Shown: positions 15,803 through 23,973, numbered from the stretch's first letter. The stretch: 29,340 bases of DNA from Paratractidigestivibacter sp963630635 (GCA_963630635.1 CAVGOA010000026.1:1-29340), one strand, 5' to 3'. The notes: generated by a model from the sequence alone, not told the origin. Program-made: numbers and translations.

Positions 15803-18027
15803 TAGTTATCGCCTCCTGCAAGAACGGCGTCGATCTCTTCTTGGGTCATGCCCAGCTCGGTGGGGGAAAGCTGCGACTGCGCGATTTCTAGGTAGGCGGG
15901 GCAGGTGCGCAAGAGCTCCTCGTGGGTGCCCTGGCCGGCCACGCGGCCCTCGTCCAGAACCAGGATCTGATCTGCGTGCATGATGGTCGCGATGCGCTGG
16001 CCCACGACTACCAGCGCGGCGTTGTGCTGCGTGCGGGAAAGCTCGTCTCGCAGGCGGGCGTCGGTCTTGTAGTCAAGCGCGCTAAACGAGTCATCGAATA
16101 CCATGACCTCGGGTTTCTTTGCTAAGGCACGGGCAATGGCCAGGCGCTGGCGCTGGCCGCCCGAAACGTTTGCGCCGCCTTGCGAGATCGCGGAGTCGAA
16201 GCCGCCCTCACGCTCGGCGATGAAGTCGCTGGCCTGGGCGATCCTGGCCGCCTCGCGCATGTCGTCGTCGCTCACGACGTCGGCGCCGGCGAACTTGAGG
16301 TTTGACTCAACGGTGCCCGAGAAGAGCATGCCCTGTTGGGGGACGTAACCCACGCGGCGGCGCAGGTCGGCGAGCGACAGGTCGCGCACATCGACGCCGT
16401 CCAAGGTCACCTGGCCCTCGGTGACGTCGTAGAGGCGCGGGATGAGCTGGACGACGCTCGACTTGCCGCAGCCGGTCGAGCCTATGATGCCCAGCATCTG
16501 GCCGGCGTGAACGGTGAAGTTGACGTGGCTGACCACGTTTTCCTCGCCGTCGGGGTAGCGGAAGGAGACATCGTTGAAGGACAGGGTGCCCTTCTCGCCG
16601 TCTGCCGGGAGGGTCTTGGGAGATGCCGGGTCCTTGATGGAGGGCTCGGTGGCCAGGACCTCTTCGATGCGCTCGACCGAGATCTCGGCGCGCGGGAGCA
16701 TGACCGAGACCATGGTCAAGATCATGAAGGCCATGACGATCTGCATGGTGTAGGACATGAAGGCCATCATGTGGCCCACCTGCATGACGCCGTCGTTGAC
16801 GCCTTGCGCGCCAAACCACACGATGAGGACGGTCACGCAGTTCATGATCAGCATCATGAGGGGCATCATGAAGCTCATCGCTCGGTTGGTGAAGAGCTGG
16901 GTGTTCATGAGGTCGCGGCTGGCGGAGTCAAAGCGATCGAGCTCGTGGTCCTGCTGGCCAAAGGCGCGGATGGGCATGACGCCGTCGAGCATCTCGCGGG
17001 CGACCAGGTTCACGCGGTCGACGAAGCGCTGCATGCTCTTGAACTTGGGGAGGGTGAGGCCCATCAGCACGCCCACGACGGCGCAGACGGCGATGACCGC
17101 GACGCCGATGGTCCACTCAAGGCCGGTGTGGGTGGCAAGCACGCGCATCACGGCGATTATGCCCATGATGGGGGCCATGAGAACCATGCGGATGAAGAGG
17201 GTCGAGGCCATCTGGATCTGCTGGATGTCGTTGGTGCAGCGGGTGATGAGGGAGGCCTGGCTAAACTTGCCGACCTCGGCGGGGGAGAAGGACATGACCT
17301 TCTCAAAGGTCTGTTTGCGCAGATCGCGGGCGATGGTGGCCGCGGTGTGCGAGGCAACAGCGCCGGTGAGGACGGTGGCCACGAGACTCACCAGGCACAG
17401 GCCGAACATCTTCACGGACATCGAGGTGAGGTAGTCGTTCTGAACGTCCTCGAGCGAGATCCCCTGGGACTCGTACTCCTGCGAGACAAAGGTGACGGCG
17501 CGCTGCTGGACGATCGAGCCGCTCATGTCGCCCATGGCGTCGGCCATTTGGTTGGCGCCCTCTACCAGGGCGTCCTTCTCGATAAGGCCTGCGTCGACCA
17601 GGGTCGTGATGTCGTCGAGGTAGACGGTGCCGGTGGCCTGGTCGTTTATGGTCGAGGCGTCAATGCCTTGCTGGAGGGAGAGGGCGACGGTCTCGGGGAG
17701 GGCCAAGGCGTTGGACAGGGCGCTGTCTTCGGCGAGGTCTGCGTCGGCGCCTTGGAAGGTGCAGATGCCGTTGGCGTCGGGGGCGGAGTAGGCGGCCTCG
17801 ACCAGGGTGACGTCGTCTTGGGTCATGAAGAGTTCGAGGTTGTCGAGGGTAACTCGCCGCACAGTGTTGGGCACGGCCGACTCGATGCCGCCCTGTTGGA
17901 TGCCCACGTCGACGATCTCGGACATGTAGGTGGGCAGGGTGAGGTCGGCGTTGCAGCTCACGATGATGAGCGCGACGGCCGCGATGAGCGCCAGGATGTG
18001 GTTCTTAAAGAGCTTGAGGATCTTCAT
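15802..18027 (-). CDS. ABC exporter half-transporter with degenerate ATPase site
   Basis: The 741-residue partner has TM1 near residues 8-25, then a large extracytoplasmic insertion (about 45-200) before TM2. The ATPase domain has Walker A GSTGCGKSS (516-524) and signature VSGGQ (621-625). The Walker B is VMVFDD, with D646 replacing the catalytic Glu, and Q677 (GQRIATI) replaces the switch His. This same pair of changes defines the non-hydrolysing site of asymmetric exporters such as TM287. Its ATG overlaps the end of the MarR gene by four bases. The loop between TM1 and TM2 is much longer than in TM287 and makes up most of the extra length. Confidence 0.9.
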   Translation of the reverse strand: MKILKLFKNHILALIAAVALIIVSCNADLTLPTYMSEIVDVGIQQGGIESAVPNTVRRVTLDNLELFMTQDDVTLVEAAYSAPDANGICTFQGADADLAEDSALSNALALPETVALSLQQGIDASTINDQATGTVYLDDITTLVDAGLIEKDALVEGANQMADAMGDMSGSIVQQRAVTFVSQEYESQGISLEDVQNDYLTSMSVKMFGLCLVSLVATVLTGAVASHTAATIARDLRKQTFEKVMSFSPAEVGKFSQASLITRCTNDIQQIQMASTLFIRMVLMAPIMGIIAVMRVLATHTGLEWTIGVAVIAVCAVVGVLMGLTLPKFKSMQRFVDRVNLVAREMLDGVMPIRAFGQQDHELDRFDSASRDLMNTQLFTNRAMSFMMPLMMLIMNCVTVLIVWFGAQGVNDGVMQVGHMMAFMSYTMQIVMAFMILTMVSVMLPRAEISVERIEEVLATEPSIKDPASPKTLPADGEKGTLSFNDVSFRYPDGEENVVSHVNFTVHAGQMLGIIGSTGCGKSSVVQLIPRLYDVTEGQVTLDGVDVRDLSLADLRRRVGYVPQQGMLFSGTVESNLKFAGADVVSDDDMREAARIAQASDFIAEREGGFDSAISQGGANVSGGQRQRLAIARALAKKPEVMVFDDSFSALDYKTDARLRDELSRTQHNAALVVVGQRIATIMHADQILVLDEGRVAGQGTHEELLRTCPAYLEIAQSQLSPTELGMTQEEIDAVLAGGDN

Positions 18028-18503
18028 CGGGCACGGGCCTCCTTTTTGTCTTCGTCCACTATCTGGTTGCAGTGCTTGAGGATGCGGATGGCGTCGCGGG
18101 TGTCCTGCTCGCCCAGGCGCATGAGGAAGGCTGCGGCGCGTTGCTCGAACTCGGCGCGGCGGCGGGCGCGCTCGGCGTTGCCGGCCGGGGTGAGGGTGAC
18201 GGTCACGCGGCGGCGGTCGTCACTGGCGTGCTCGCGGCTGATCCAGCCCTTCTCCTCAAGTGAGCGCAGGACGTTGGCGATGCGCGCCGAGGTCAGGTGC
18301 GAGCGCTCGGCGATGTCGCTGGGCGTGAGGGCCGGCTCGCCGGCTTCGTCGGCCATGTTGAGGACCAAGACGACGGCCATCTCGCCGCGCGTGGCGTTTC
18401 GCATGTCCGGCTTCACGCTGTGACTAAAGTGAAAGAGCTGGCTAAAGAGCTCGTGTGCCAGCGCGACCTGCTCTTCGCTGCACGGCGGTTGGTTAGTTTC
18501 CAC
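18024..18503 (-). CDS. MarR-family transcriptional regulator
   Basis: The 159-residue protein has the winged-helix MarR fold: 'LTPSDIAERSHLTSARIANVLRSLEEKGWI' (about 59-88, split by helix turns) followed by the wing 'REHASDDRRRVTVTLT'. The start is GTG at 18503 with AAGGAGG five bases before it. The stop overlaps the ABC gene start as ATGA. Position and overlap imply it represses its own operon and is relieved by a substrate of the exporter, as for many MarR-exporter pairs; this is inference. Confidence 0.9.
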   Translation of the reverse strand: METNQPPCSEEQVALAHELFSQLFHFSHSVKPDMRNATRGEMAVVLVLNMADEAGEPALTPSDIAERSHLTSARIANVLRSLEEKGWISREHASDDRRRVTVTLTPAGNAERARRRAEFEQRAAAFLMRLGEQDTRDAIRILKHCNQIVDEDKKEARAR

Positions 18504-18556
18504 TGAAACCTCCTTACACTAGAAACTACTTAGACTGTAAGATTATTTCCTGTCGA
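18496..18556 (-). promoter_or_regulatory. marR promoter and candidate operators
   Basis: On the minus strand TCGACA (18551-18556) and TAAGTA (18527-18532) are 18 bp apart. A palindrome GTTTC-CACT-GAAAC (18496-18509) covers the start codon and ribosome binding site. A second GAAAC-containing inverted repeat, TAG-AAA-CTA (18520-18528), lies near the start point. These are plausible autoregulatory MarR sites. Confidence 0.4.
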
Positions 18557-18628
18557 GCGGCGGCCGACTTCGCGACGCTCTATGCCCCACAAAGCCCCCA
18601 CACTTGGGGGTCGGATTGCAAACTTGGA

Positions 18629-18743
18629 ACTTTTGCACGACCAAAATGCGATAAGCGAAGTAGCAAGGTGCTATTTGGCAGCAAAAGCCCAGGATTCAAA
18701 GAGGGGATACTCAGCAAAACCCAAACGGGTCGTGCAAAAACTC
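18629..18743. repeat. Palindrome-ended repeat A (family 1), 3' side of the unknown gene
   Basis: The ends TTTTGCACGACC (18631-18642) and GGTCGTGCAAAA (18728-18739) are inverted repeats. The box GCCCAGGATTC (18687-18697) lies at the centre. Compared with repeat B it aligns over 113 bp (18631-18743) without net gaps; I count about 75 identities, clustered in the two ends and the centre. Its right end touches the stop codon of the gene at 18742. Just outside it, CCCCCA/TGGGGG (18595-18610) could help terminate that gene. Confidence 0.8.
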
Positions 18744-19926
18744 AAGATTGCTTTTTGTGGGAGTCCTTAAGCGTCAAAAGCTGGCCCCAATCGGTCTCGA
18801 GTTCCTGGCGCAGGTCGTATTCGGCCTTGATTTCTTTGCTGGTTTTGGGCCTTCGGGGCTTTCCCAGGGCAATCGCGACGGCATCGGCGAAAGCATCCCA
18901 CCTGTATGTGTCGAAAAGCGAGGTGCTGGTCGCAAGCATGACTCGGATGCCCATTTGACCCAGAGCCGTTGCCCGGTCGAAGTCGGACACAAAAGAGTCC
19001 CATGAGTTATGGACCATCGCGCCTTGGCACTCTATGTCTAAACCCGCGTCTTCCCAAAACAGGTCGCAGTAGCAGTGGCCTCGCTGGGCAAGTGCCCGGG
19101 CGTCCTTGTCGAGCACAACCTTGGTGTTGTGTTCGAAGCCGGAGTATCCCTCGCCGCCAAGCCTGCGGGGAAGGCCAAGGAGCATGCCGGCCTGCACCTC
19201 AAGCGGCGAGGCGGCATTGGGCTTCACGAGCTTGGCGACTTTGCACAGCTTGGCCTTGCCGCGCAGTGACTCGCAGTTTTGCGCGAAGGCGAGGATGTCT
19301 TCGGGTGTTGTGAGCGGGGCACGCGTCCACAGGTTGGTGAGCTGGCCGTTTGAAAGGCAGGGTTCCCAACCGCCGCAAGATGGCAGCCTCTGACGGTCGA
19401 TAAGCCCTTGCATAAACGACTTGATCGGGGCCGGTGGCTCATATATCGCGAACGAGCCGCAAAGTTCACTGGCGATCATGAAGGTACGGGCCCAAGAGGC
19501 CCGCGCGGCGAATTGTTGCAAGGCAAACTCGGGTGAGCTGACCGTCAGTTCGTCGGTCAGCTCCTGGATTGATCCATGCGGAACTTCGCCTGACCAAAGG
19601 CGCGGCCTCAACAGTTTAGAGGTCCTTCGTTTTGAGCTGTCGAATGCAAGGATGTCTACTGGTGCATCGAGACTTGGGGCCAAGACCATGAACTGCTCGC
19701 GTAAGGTCCTGGCCTGCCCGCAATAGCGATGCCACCTGGGGCCGTCTGCAAAGCAGCCGCAGAAAGGCAGAGAAGAGTAAAGACCGGTGCGAAAGGATAT
19801 GAGTTCGTCTTCTGTGACGCACCTGCGCAACAAGGGGCTATCCGCAGGTCCTGCGACCAGAAGGCGCACGACGGGAGGGGTTCGCCAGAACTTGAGGGCA
19901 GATATGTCGCAGATGCAGGTATCCAT
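18742..19926 (-). CDS. Unknown protein with DUF559/Vsr-like nuclease region, flanked by family 1 repeats
   Basis: This 394-residue protein is not named in any family I can assert. The N-terminus reads 'CDISALKFWRTPP'. A middle part contains 'PHGSIQELTD...SSPE' and 'ELCG' (154-157). The C-terminal region resembles DUF559/Vsr PD-(D/E)XK nucleases: E243 (SPLE), D288 and E299 in 'CDLFWEDAGLDIEC', then H306, D317 and R318. It is a paralogue of the protein at 27796-28920, sharing these motifs in the same order. The start ATG at 19926 has no Shine-Dalgarno sequence. A TATATG box about 20 bp upstream would give a very short leader. It is oriented against nadA. Cutting of DNA is inferred from fold resemblance only. 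Confidence 0.7.
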   Translation of the reverse strand: MDTCICDISALKFWRTPPVVRLLVAGPADSPLLRRCVTEDELISFRTGLYSSLPFCGCFADGPRWHRYCGQARTLREQFMVLAPSLDAPVDILAFDSSKRRTSKLLRPRLWSGEVPHGSIQELTDELTVSSPEFALQQFAARASWARTFMIASELCGSFAIYEPPAPIKSFMQGLIDRQRLPSCGGWEPCLSNGQLTNLWTRAPLTTPEDILAFAQNCESLRGKAKLCKVAKLVKPNAASPLEVQAGMLLGLPRRLGGEGYSGFEHNTKVVLDKDARALAQRGHCYCDLFWEDAGLDIECQGAMVHNSWDSFVSDFDRATALGQMGIRVMLATSTSLFDTYRWDAFADAVAIALGKPRRPKTSKEIKAEYDLRQELETDWGQLLTLKDSHKKQS

Positions 19927-20008
19927 GGATAGACGCTAACACGGTGCAGAGCATATACACTCGACGTTTTGGCCTGCGGCCGACCTGATTCGCCGTGCGT
20001 TAAGAAAA

Positions 20009-20131
20009 CCGGAGTTTTTGCACGACCCGATTGGATTTTTGCGAGTAGCTAAGGCCTTTGAAGCCGCGTTTGCCCAGGATTCTGTGATTGACAAGTCGTG
20101 AAAACCCAATCGGGTCGTGCAAAAACTCCGG
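20009..20131. repeat. Palindrome-ended repeat B (family 1), 5' side of the unknown gene
   Basis: A 26 bp perfect inverted repeat (20009-20034 with 20106-20131) encloses 71 bp. The box GCCCAGGATTC is at 20072-20082, 56 bp from the TTTTGCACGACC start, exactly as in repeat A. It is in direct orientation relative to A. The word GTTTGCCCAGGATT at its centre, with the preceding C, is shared in inverse with element E near 1460. No target-site duplication is evident outside A and B. Confidence 0.85.
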
Positions 20132-20162
20132 GTGGTGATTCGGTGAGCCTAAATAGGCGTTG

Positions 20163-20202
20163 TTGTCACTGTCTTGTCACCTGTAAAGTCACGTGCCATA
20201 CT
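20163..20202 (+). promoter_or_regulatory. nadA promoter with candidate NiaR operator
   Basis: TTGTCA (20174-20179) and CATACT (20197-20202) are 17 bp apart. Over the -35 lie two 11 bp direct repeats starting TTGTCAC (20163-20173 and 20174-20184). The stretch TGTCTTGTCACCTGT resembles my recollection of NiaR sites, which carry a TGTCTTGACAC-type core. A niaR gene ends this operon, which supports the call. Confidence 0.6.
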
Positions 20203-20260
20203 GTCAACTGTTTGAAAAACAGGGTCGGCGGGGGCCGGCCGCGGCGGGAGGGGCTAATTC

Positions 20261-21187
20261 ATGGTGACAGACGAGATGCGCGCAGAGGTCGAGCGCCTTA
20301 AACGGGAACAAGACGCGGTGATCTTGGCGCACTACTACGTGACGCCGGAGGCCCAGGACCTGGCCGATTACATTGGCGACTCGTTCTTCCTCTCTAAGAA
20401 GGCCGCGACCTTGGACTGCAAGACGCTCGTCTTCTGTGGCGTCCACTTCATGGCCGAATCGGCCAAGCTGCTGTCCCCAAGCAAGACCGTCCTTATGCCC
20501 GAGCCCTCGGCCGACTGCCCCATGGCCCACATGGTCCAGAAGGCAACCATCGACCGCGCCCGCCAAGAGTATGGCGACGACCTGGCCGTTGCCTGCTACG
20601 TCAACTCGACGGCTCAAATGAAGGCCTGGTCAGACGTGTGCGTTACCTCGTCCAACGCCGTCAAGATCGTGCGCACCCTACCTCAGCACAACGTCTTGTT
20701 CATCCCCGATATGAACCTCGGCCACTACGTGAAGCTCCAGGTACCCGAGAAGAACGTCATCCTAAACGACGGCTTTTGCCCCACCCACGAGGCCATCGAA
20801 CTGGCAGAGGTCAAGGCCGCCCGTGCGGCCCATCCCGCAGCCCAGGTCCTGGCGCACCCCGAGTGCGGCGACTGGGTCTTGAAAGAGGCCGACTTTGTGG
20901 GCTCCACCTCGCAGATCATCGACGCAGCCCGTACCAGCGACGCGACCGACTTCATCATCGCTACGGTCCATGGAGTGGTCCACGAGCTTGAGCACCAGAC
21001 CGCCGGCACCGGCAAGCGCTTCTGGTTCCCCGAGACCCTGCCAATCTGCCCCAACATGGCCCGCGTCACAGCCGAGAAGGTCCTCGCGTGCCTGCGCGAC
21101 CGCTCGGGCGAGGTAGGGCTGCCCTCGCAAGACGTCATCGCCGGCTCGACCCGCGCGCTTGACCTCATGCTCGAGTACGCCAAATAG
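20261..21187 (+). CDS. nadA: Quinolinate synthase
   Basis: NadA condenses iminoaspartate (from NadB) with dihydroxyacetone phosphate to quinolinate, using a [4Fe-4S] cluster. The 308-residue protein has 'AHYYVTPEAQDLADYIGDS' near the N-terminus and the three cluster cysteines C86 (SADCPMAHM), C173 (GFCPTH) and C263 (PICPNM), with spacings close to those of Thermotoga NadA. 'HPECG' is also present. The ATG at 20261 is preceded by GGGAGGGG. First gene of the NAD operon; nadB starts 12 bp after its stop. Confidence 0.97.
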   Translation: MVTDEMRAEVERLKREQDAVILAHYYVTPEAQDLADYIGDSFFLSKKAATLDCKTLVFCGVHFMAESAKLLSPSKTVLMPEPSADCPMAHMVQKATIDRARQEYGDDLAVACYVNSTAQMKAWSDVCVTSSNAVKIVRTLPQHNVLFIPDMNLGHYVKLQVPEKNVILNDGFCPTHEAIELAEVKAARAAHPAAQVLAHPECGDWVLKEADFVGSTSQIIDAARTSDATDFIIATVHGVVHELEHQTAGTGKRFWFPETLPICPNMARVTAEKVLACLRDRSGEVGLPSQDVIAGSTRALDLMLEYAK

Positions 21188-21199
21188 GAGGCCGCGCCC

Positions 21200-22501
21200 A
21201 TGGCTGTGAAAACGATAGACGCCGACGTCGTGATCGTTGGCTGCGGCGTGGCGGGCCTCTACTGCGCCCTTAACCTGCCGCAGGCCTTGAACGTGGTTCT
21301 TCTCGCCAAGACGACCGTGGACGAGTGCGACTCGATGCTTGCCCAGGGCGGCATTTGTGTGCTCCACGACGAGAGCGACTACGAGTCCTTCTTCGAGGAC
21401 ACCCTTCGCGCCGGCCACTACGAGAACCGCCTTGAGTCTGTCGACATGATGGTTCGCGCAAGCCGTCCCATCATCGACGACCTGGTCAAACGAGGTGTTC
21501 GCTTTGCCCGCACGGCCACGGGCGAGCTGGACTACACCCGCGAGGGCGCCCACTCGCGCCCGCGCATCGTCTACCACGAGGACATCACCGGCGAGGAGAT
21601 CACGACCCACCTGCTGGCCTGCGTGCGCGAGCTGCCCAACGCCCGCGTCCTGGAAAACACCTGCATGACCGATCTTCTCGAAGGATTCGACGCGGCCGGT
21701 ACCCGCGTGTGCCGCGGCATCGTGGCCGAGGACGCCGCGGGCGCACGGCTGCAGATAAATGCCGAGGCCACGGTGCTTGCCACCGGCGGTGTGGGCGGCC
21801 TGTACAAGCACTCGACCAACTACCCCTGCCTTACCGGCGACGGCTGCCGCGTGGCCGCCGAGCACGGCGTGCTTCTCGAGCACATGGACTACGTGCAGAT
21901 CCACCCCACCACGCTGTGGACCAACAAGCCCGGTCGCAGCTTCTTGATCAGCGAGTCGGCTCGCGGCGAGGGCGCGATTCTTCTCAACGCCGCCGGTCAG
22001 CGCTTTTGCGATGAGCTGCAACCGCGCGATGTGGTCTCGGCCAACATCTTGCGCCAGATGGCAGCCGATGGCAGCGACCACGTGTGGCTGAGCTTCGAGA
22101 ACGTGGACCGCCGCGAGTTGGACAACCACTTCACCCACATCTGCGAGCAGTGCCGCCAAGAGGGTTACGATATCTATCGCGAGCCCATCCCCGTCGTGCC
22201 CGCCCAGCACTACTTCATGGGCGGCATCCACGTGGACAGCGACTCGCAGACCACGCTGCCGCATCTCTTTGCCGCTGGTGAGACAAGCTGCAACGGGGTG
22301 CACGGCCGCAACCGCCTGGCATCGAACAGCCTGCTTGAGGGCCTGGTCTTTGCCCAACGCGCGGCCGACAAGATCATGCGCGACCGCTTTGCGGCCGACT
22401 CTGCGGCCCATCTTGCCGCGGCGGCCCAGGCCCGTAGCCGCTTTGTGGCAGGCTCGCGCGACGTGACCGATGTGGCGCTGCTTTGCGGCGCCGACCTATA
22501 G
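21200..22501 (+). CDS. nadB: L-aspartate oxidase, short form
   Basis: NadB oxidises L-aspartate to iminoaspartate with FAD. The dinucleotide-binding G14-x-G16-x2-G19 follows 'ADVVIV'. Succinate dehydrogenase/fumarate reductase-type motifs are present: 'AQGGICVLHD', 'VLATGGVGGLYKHSTN', 'EGAILLNAAGQRF' and the FAD-contacting 'AAGETSCNGVHGRNRLASNS'. At 433 residues it is about 100 shorter than E. coli NadB and stops soon after the flavin domain, lacking the usual C-terminal helical domain. The frame is intact and nadC follows at once, so this looks like a natural short form rather than a truncation. RBS AGGAGG. Confidence 0.95.
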   Translation: MAVKTIDADVVIVGCGVAGLYCALNLPQALNVVLLAKTTVDECDSMLAQGGICVLHDESDYESFFEDTLRAGHYENRLESVDMMVRASRPIIDDLVKRGVRFARTATGELDYTREGAHSRPRIVYHEDITGEEITTHLLACVRELPNARVLENTCMTDLLEGFDAAGTRVCRGIVAEDAAGARLQINAEATVLATGGVGGLYKHSTNYPCLTGDGCRVAAEHGVLLEHMDYVQIHPTTLWTNKPGRSFLISESARGEGAILLNAAGQRFCDELQPRDVVSANILRQMAADGSDHVWLSFENVDRRELDNHFTHICEQCRQEGYDIYREPIPVVPAQHYFMGGIHVDSDSQTTLPHLFAAGETSCNGVHGRNRLASNSLLEGLVFAQRAADKIMRDRFAADSAAHLAAAAQARSRFVAGSRDVTDVALLCGADL

Positions 22502-22522
22502 GGACAAGGAAGGGACCAAGCC

Positions 22523-23377
22523 ATGGCTGACCCGATGCTCCAAGCAAAGATGGACGCCGCGATCCGCGCGGCCCTTGAAGAGGACATGCCCTACGGCGAC
22601 CTGAGCACCATGGCCGTCATGCCCGCTGCCCGCCGCGGTCGCGTGAGCCTGATCGCCAAGCAAGACGGTGTGATCGCGGGCCTTGGCGTCTTTGTCCGCA
22701 CGTTTGCCCTTATAGACGAGAAGACCCAGGTGAACGCCCTGGTCAAAGACGGTGACGAGGTTAGCTGCGGCCAGCTTGTGGCAACCGTCGAGGGAGACGT
22801 GCGCGTGCTGCTTGAGGGCGAGCGCGTGGCCCTGAACTTCCTGCAGCGCATGAGCGGCGTCGCCACCTATACGCGCCGCATCGCGCGCCTCTTCGAGGGC
22901 ACCAAGACCCGCCTGGTCTGCACCCGCAAGACCACCCCTGGCCTGCGCATCTTTGAGCGCGAGGCCGTGCGCCTGGGCGGTGGCGGCCTGCACCGCGCGG
23001 GCCTCTCGGACGCTGTGATGCTTAAGGACAACCACATCGACGCCGCGGGCGGCGTGGCGGCGGCGATCACTGCGGCCCGCACGACTTCCCCCTTCACGGC
23101 CAAGGTCGAGGTCGAGTGCGAGACCCTTGACATGGTGCGCGAGGCCGTGGCCGCCGGGGCCGATATCATCATGCTCGACAACATGGACCACGACACCATG
23201 GCCGCCGCCATCGCGATCATCGACGGCCGCGCCACCGTTGAGGCCAGCGGCAACGTGACCGCCCAAAACGCCGCCGCCCTGGCCGACCTGGGCGTCGACA
23301 TCGTGAGCTGCGGCGCCCTCACGCACTCGGCCGGCATTCTGGACCTCTCGCTCAAGCACCTCGAGGTCTTCGAGTGA
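22523..23377 (+). CDS. nadC: Nicotinate-nucleotide pyrophosphorylase (carboxylating)
   Basis: NadC converts quinolinate and PRPP to nicotinate mononucleotide. The 284-residue protein has the type II phosphoribosyltransferase pattern: 'EEDMPYGDLST' at the N-terminus, 'ALNFLQRMSGVAT', the substrate-binding 'CTRKTTPGLR' and 'GGGGLHRAGLSDAVMLKDNH', then 'VEVECET' and 'IMLDNM' on the barrel strands. The stop overlaps the niaR start by four bases (GTGA). Confidence 0.97.
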   Translation: MADPMLQAKMDAAIRAALEEDMPYGDLSTMAVMPAARRGRVSLIAKQDGVIAGLGVFVRTFALIDEKTQVNALVKDGDEVSCGQLVATVEGDVRVLLEGERVALNFLQRMSGVATYTRRIARLFEGTKTRLVCTRKTTPGLRIFEREAVRLGGGGLHRAGLSDAVMLKDNHIDAAGGVAAAITAARTTSPFTAKVEVECETLDMVREAVAAGADIIMLDNMDHDTMAAAIAIIDGRATVEASGNVTAQNAAALADLGVDIVSCGALTHSAGILDLSLKHLEVFE

Positions 23378-23922
23378 GCGCCGCCGGCGATAAGCGCCGC
23401 GAGGCCATCCTGGGGCTTCTCAGTTCTGCCGAGAAACCCACGTCGGGCACCGCGCTGGCTCAGGCGGCGGGGGTTTCTCGGCAAGTCGTGGTCCAGGACA
23501 TCGCGCTGCTTCGCGGCCAGGGCTGGCCGATCAACTCGACCAACCGCGGCTACGTGCTGCAGCGCGAGGCCACCCGCCCCAGCCGCCTCTTTAAGTGCTA
23601 CCACACCGTCGAGCAGACGCCCGAGGAGCTCAATCTTATTGTTGACCTGGGCGGACACGTGCGAGACGTCCTGGTCAACCACCGCGTCTACGGCCGCCTT
23701 TCCTGCGAGCTGGGCATTGCCAGCCGCCGCGACGTGCGCGCTTACATGGATCAGATCGAGTCGGGCAAGTCGAGCCCCCTCATGTTGATCACCAGCGGCT
23801 ACCACTTTCACCACGTGACGGCCGAGTCCCAGGAGGTCTTGGACGAGATCGAGGCCTCCCTGTCCCAAGCCGGTTTTCTCGCCGAGAAGAACGCGTTTGA
23901 GCTGGAAGCCTTTGGGGAATAG
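23374..23922 (+). CDS. niaR: NAD biosynthesis repressor NiaR
   Basis: NiaR (YrxA) represses NAD synthesis genes when nicotinate is present. The 182-residue protein has an N-terminal helix-turn-helix (about 10-60, 'TALAQAAGVSRQVVVQDIALL') and a C-terminal 3H domain. H77, E85, H144 and H146 have the same relative spacing as the nickel ligands of Thermotoga TM1602 (79, 87, 144, 146), and H95 and H103 are further domain histidines. The start is GTG overlapping the nadC stop. Its place at the end of nadABC makes an autoregulated operon with the operator at 20163. Confidence 0.93.
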   Translation: MSAAGDKRREAILGLLSSAEKPTSGTALAQAAGVSRQVVVQDIALLRGQGWPINSTNRGYVLQREATRPSRLFKCYHTVEQTPEELNLIVDLGGHVRDVLVNHRVYGRLSCELGIASRRDVRAYMDQIESGKSSPLMLITSGYHFHHVTAESQEVLDEIEASLSQAGFLAEKNAFELEAFGE

Positions 23923-23939
23923 GGTAGACTCCAGGTTAC

Positions 23940-23959
23940 TGAACGTTTGAACGTTTGAA
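23940..23959 (+). repeat. Tandem TGAACGTT repeat before the membrane-protein gene
   Basis: Two perfect copies of TGAACGTT (23940-23947, 23948-23955) are followed by TGAA. Each contains the palindrome AACGTT. They lie 14 bp before the ATG at 23974, over or next to the ribosome binding site (CGGAG), so protein binding here could affect translation or transcription. Confidence 0.55.
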
Positions 23960-23973
23960 ATCGGAGTCATCGC

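Noticed and set aside
13841..18423. Long plus-strand open frames opposite the two ABC exporter genes
   Set aside because: They are rich in Gly/His/Val/Asp with no domains and are shadows of the exporter genes.
18595..18610. CCCCCA-CACT-TGGGGG hairpin as a terminator for the unknown gene
   Set aside because: The stem is only six pairs and the downstream minus-strand sequence has just CTTTG, so it is mentioned only as a possibility under repeat A.
18629..20131. Classical insertion sequence made of repeat A, gene and repeat B
   Set aside because: The repeats are direct and not inverted relative to each other, no target-site duplication is seen, and the protein has no transposase motif I recognise.
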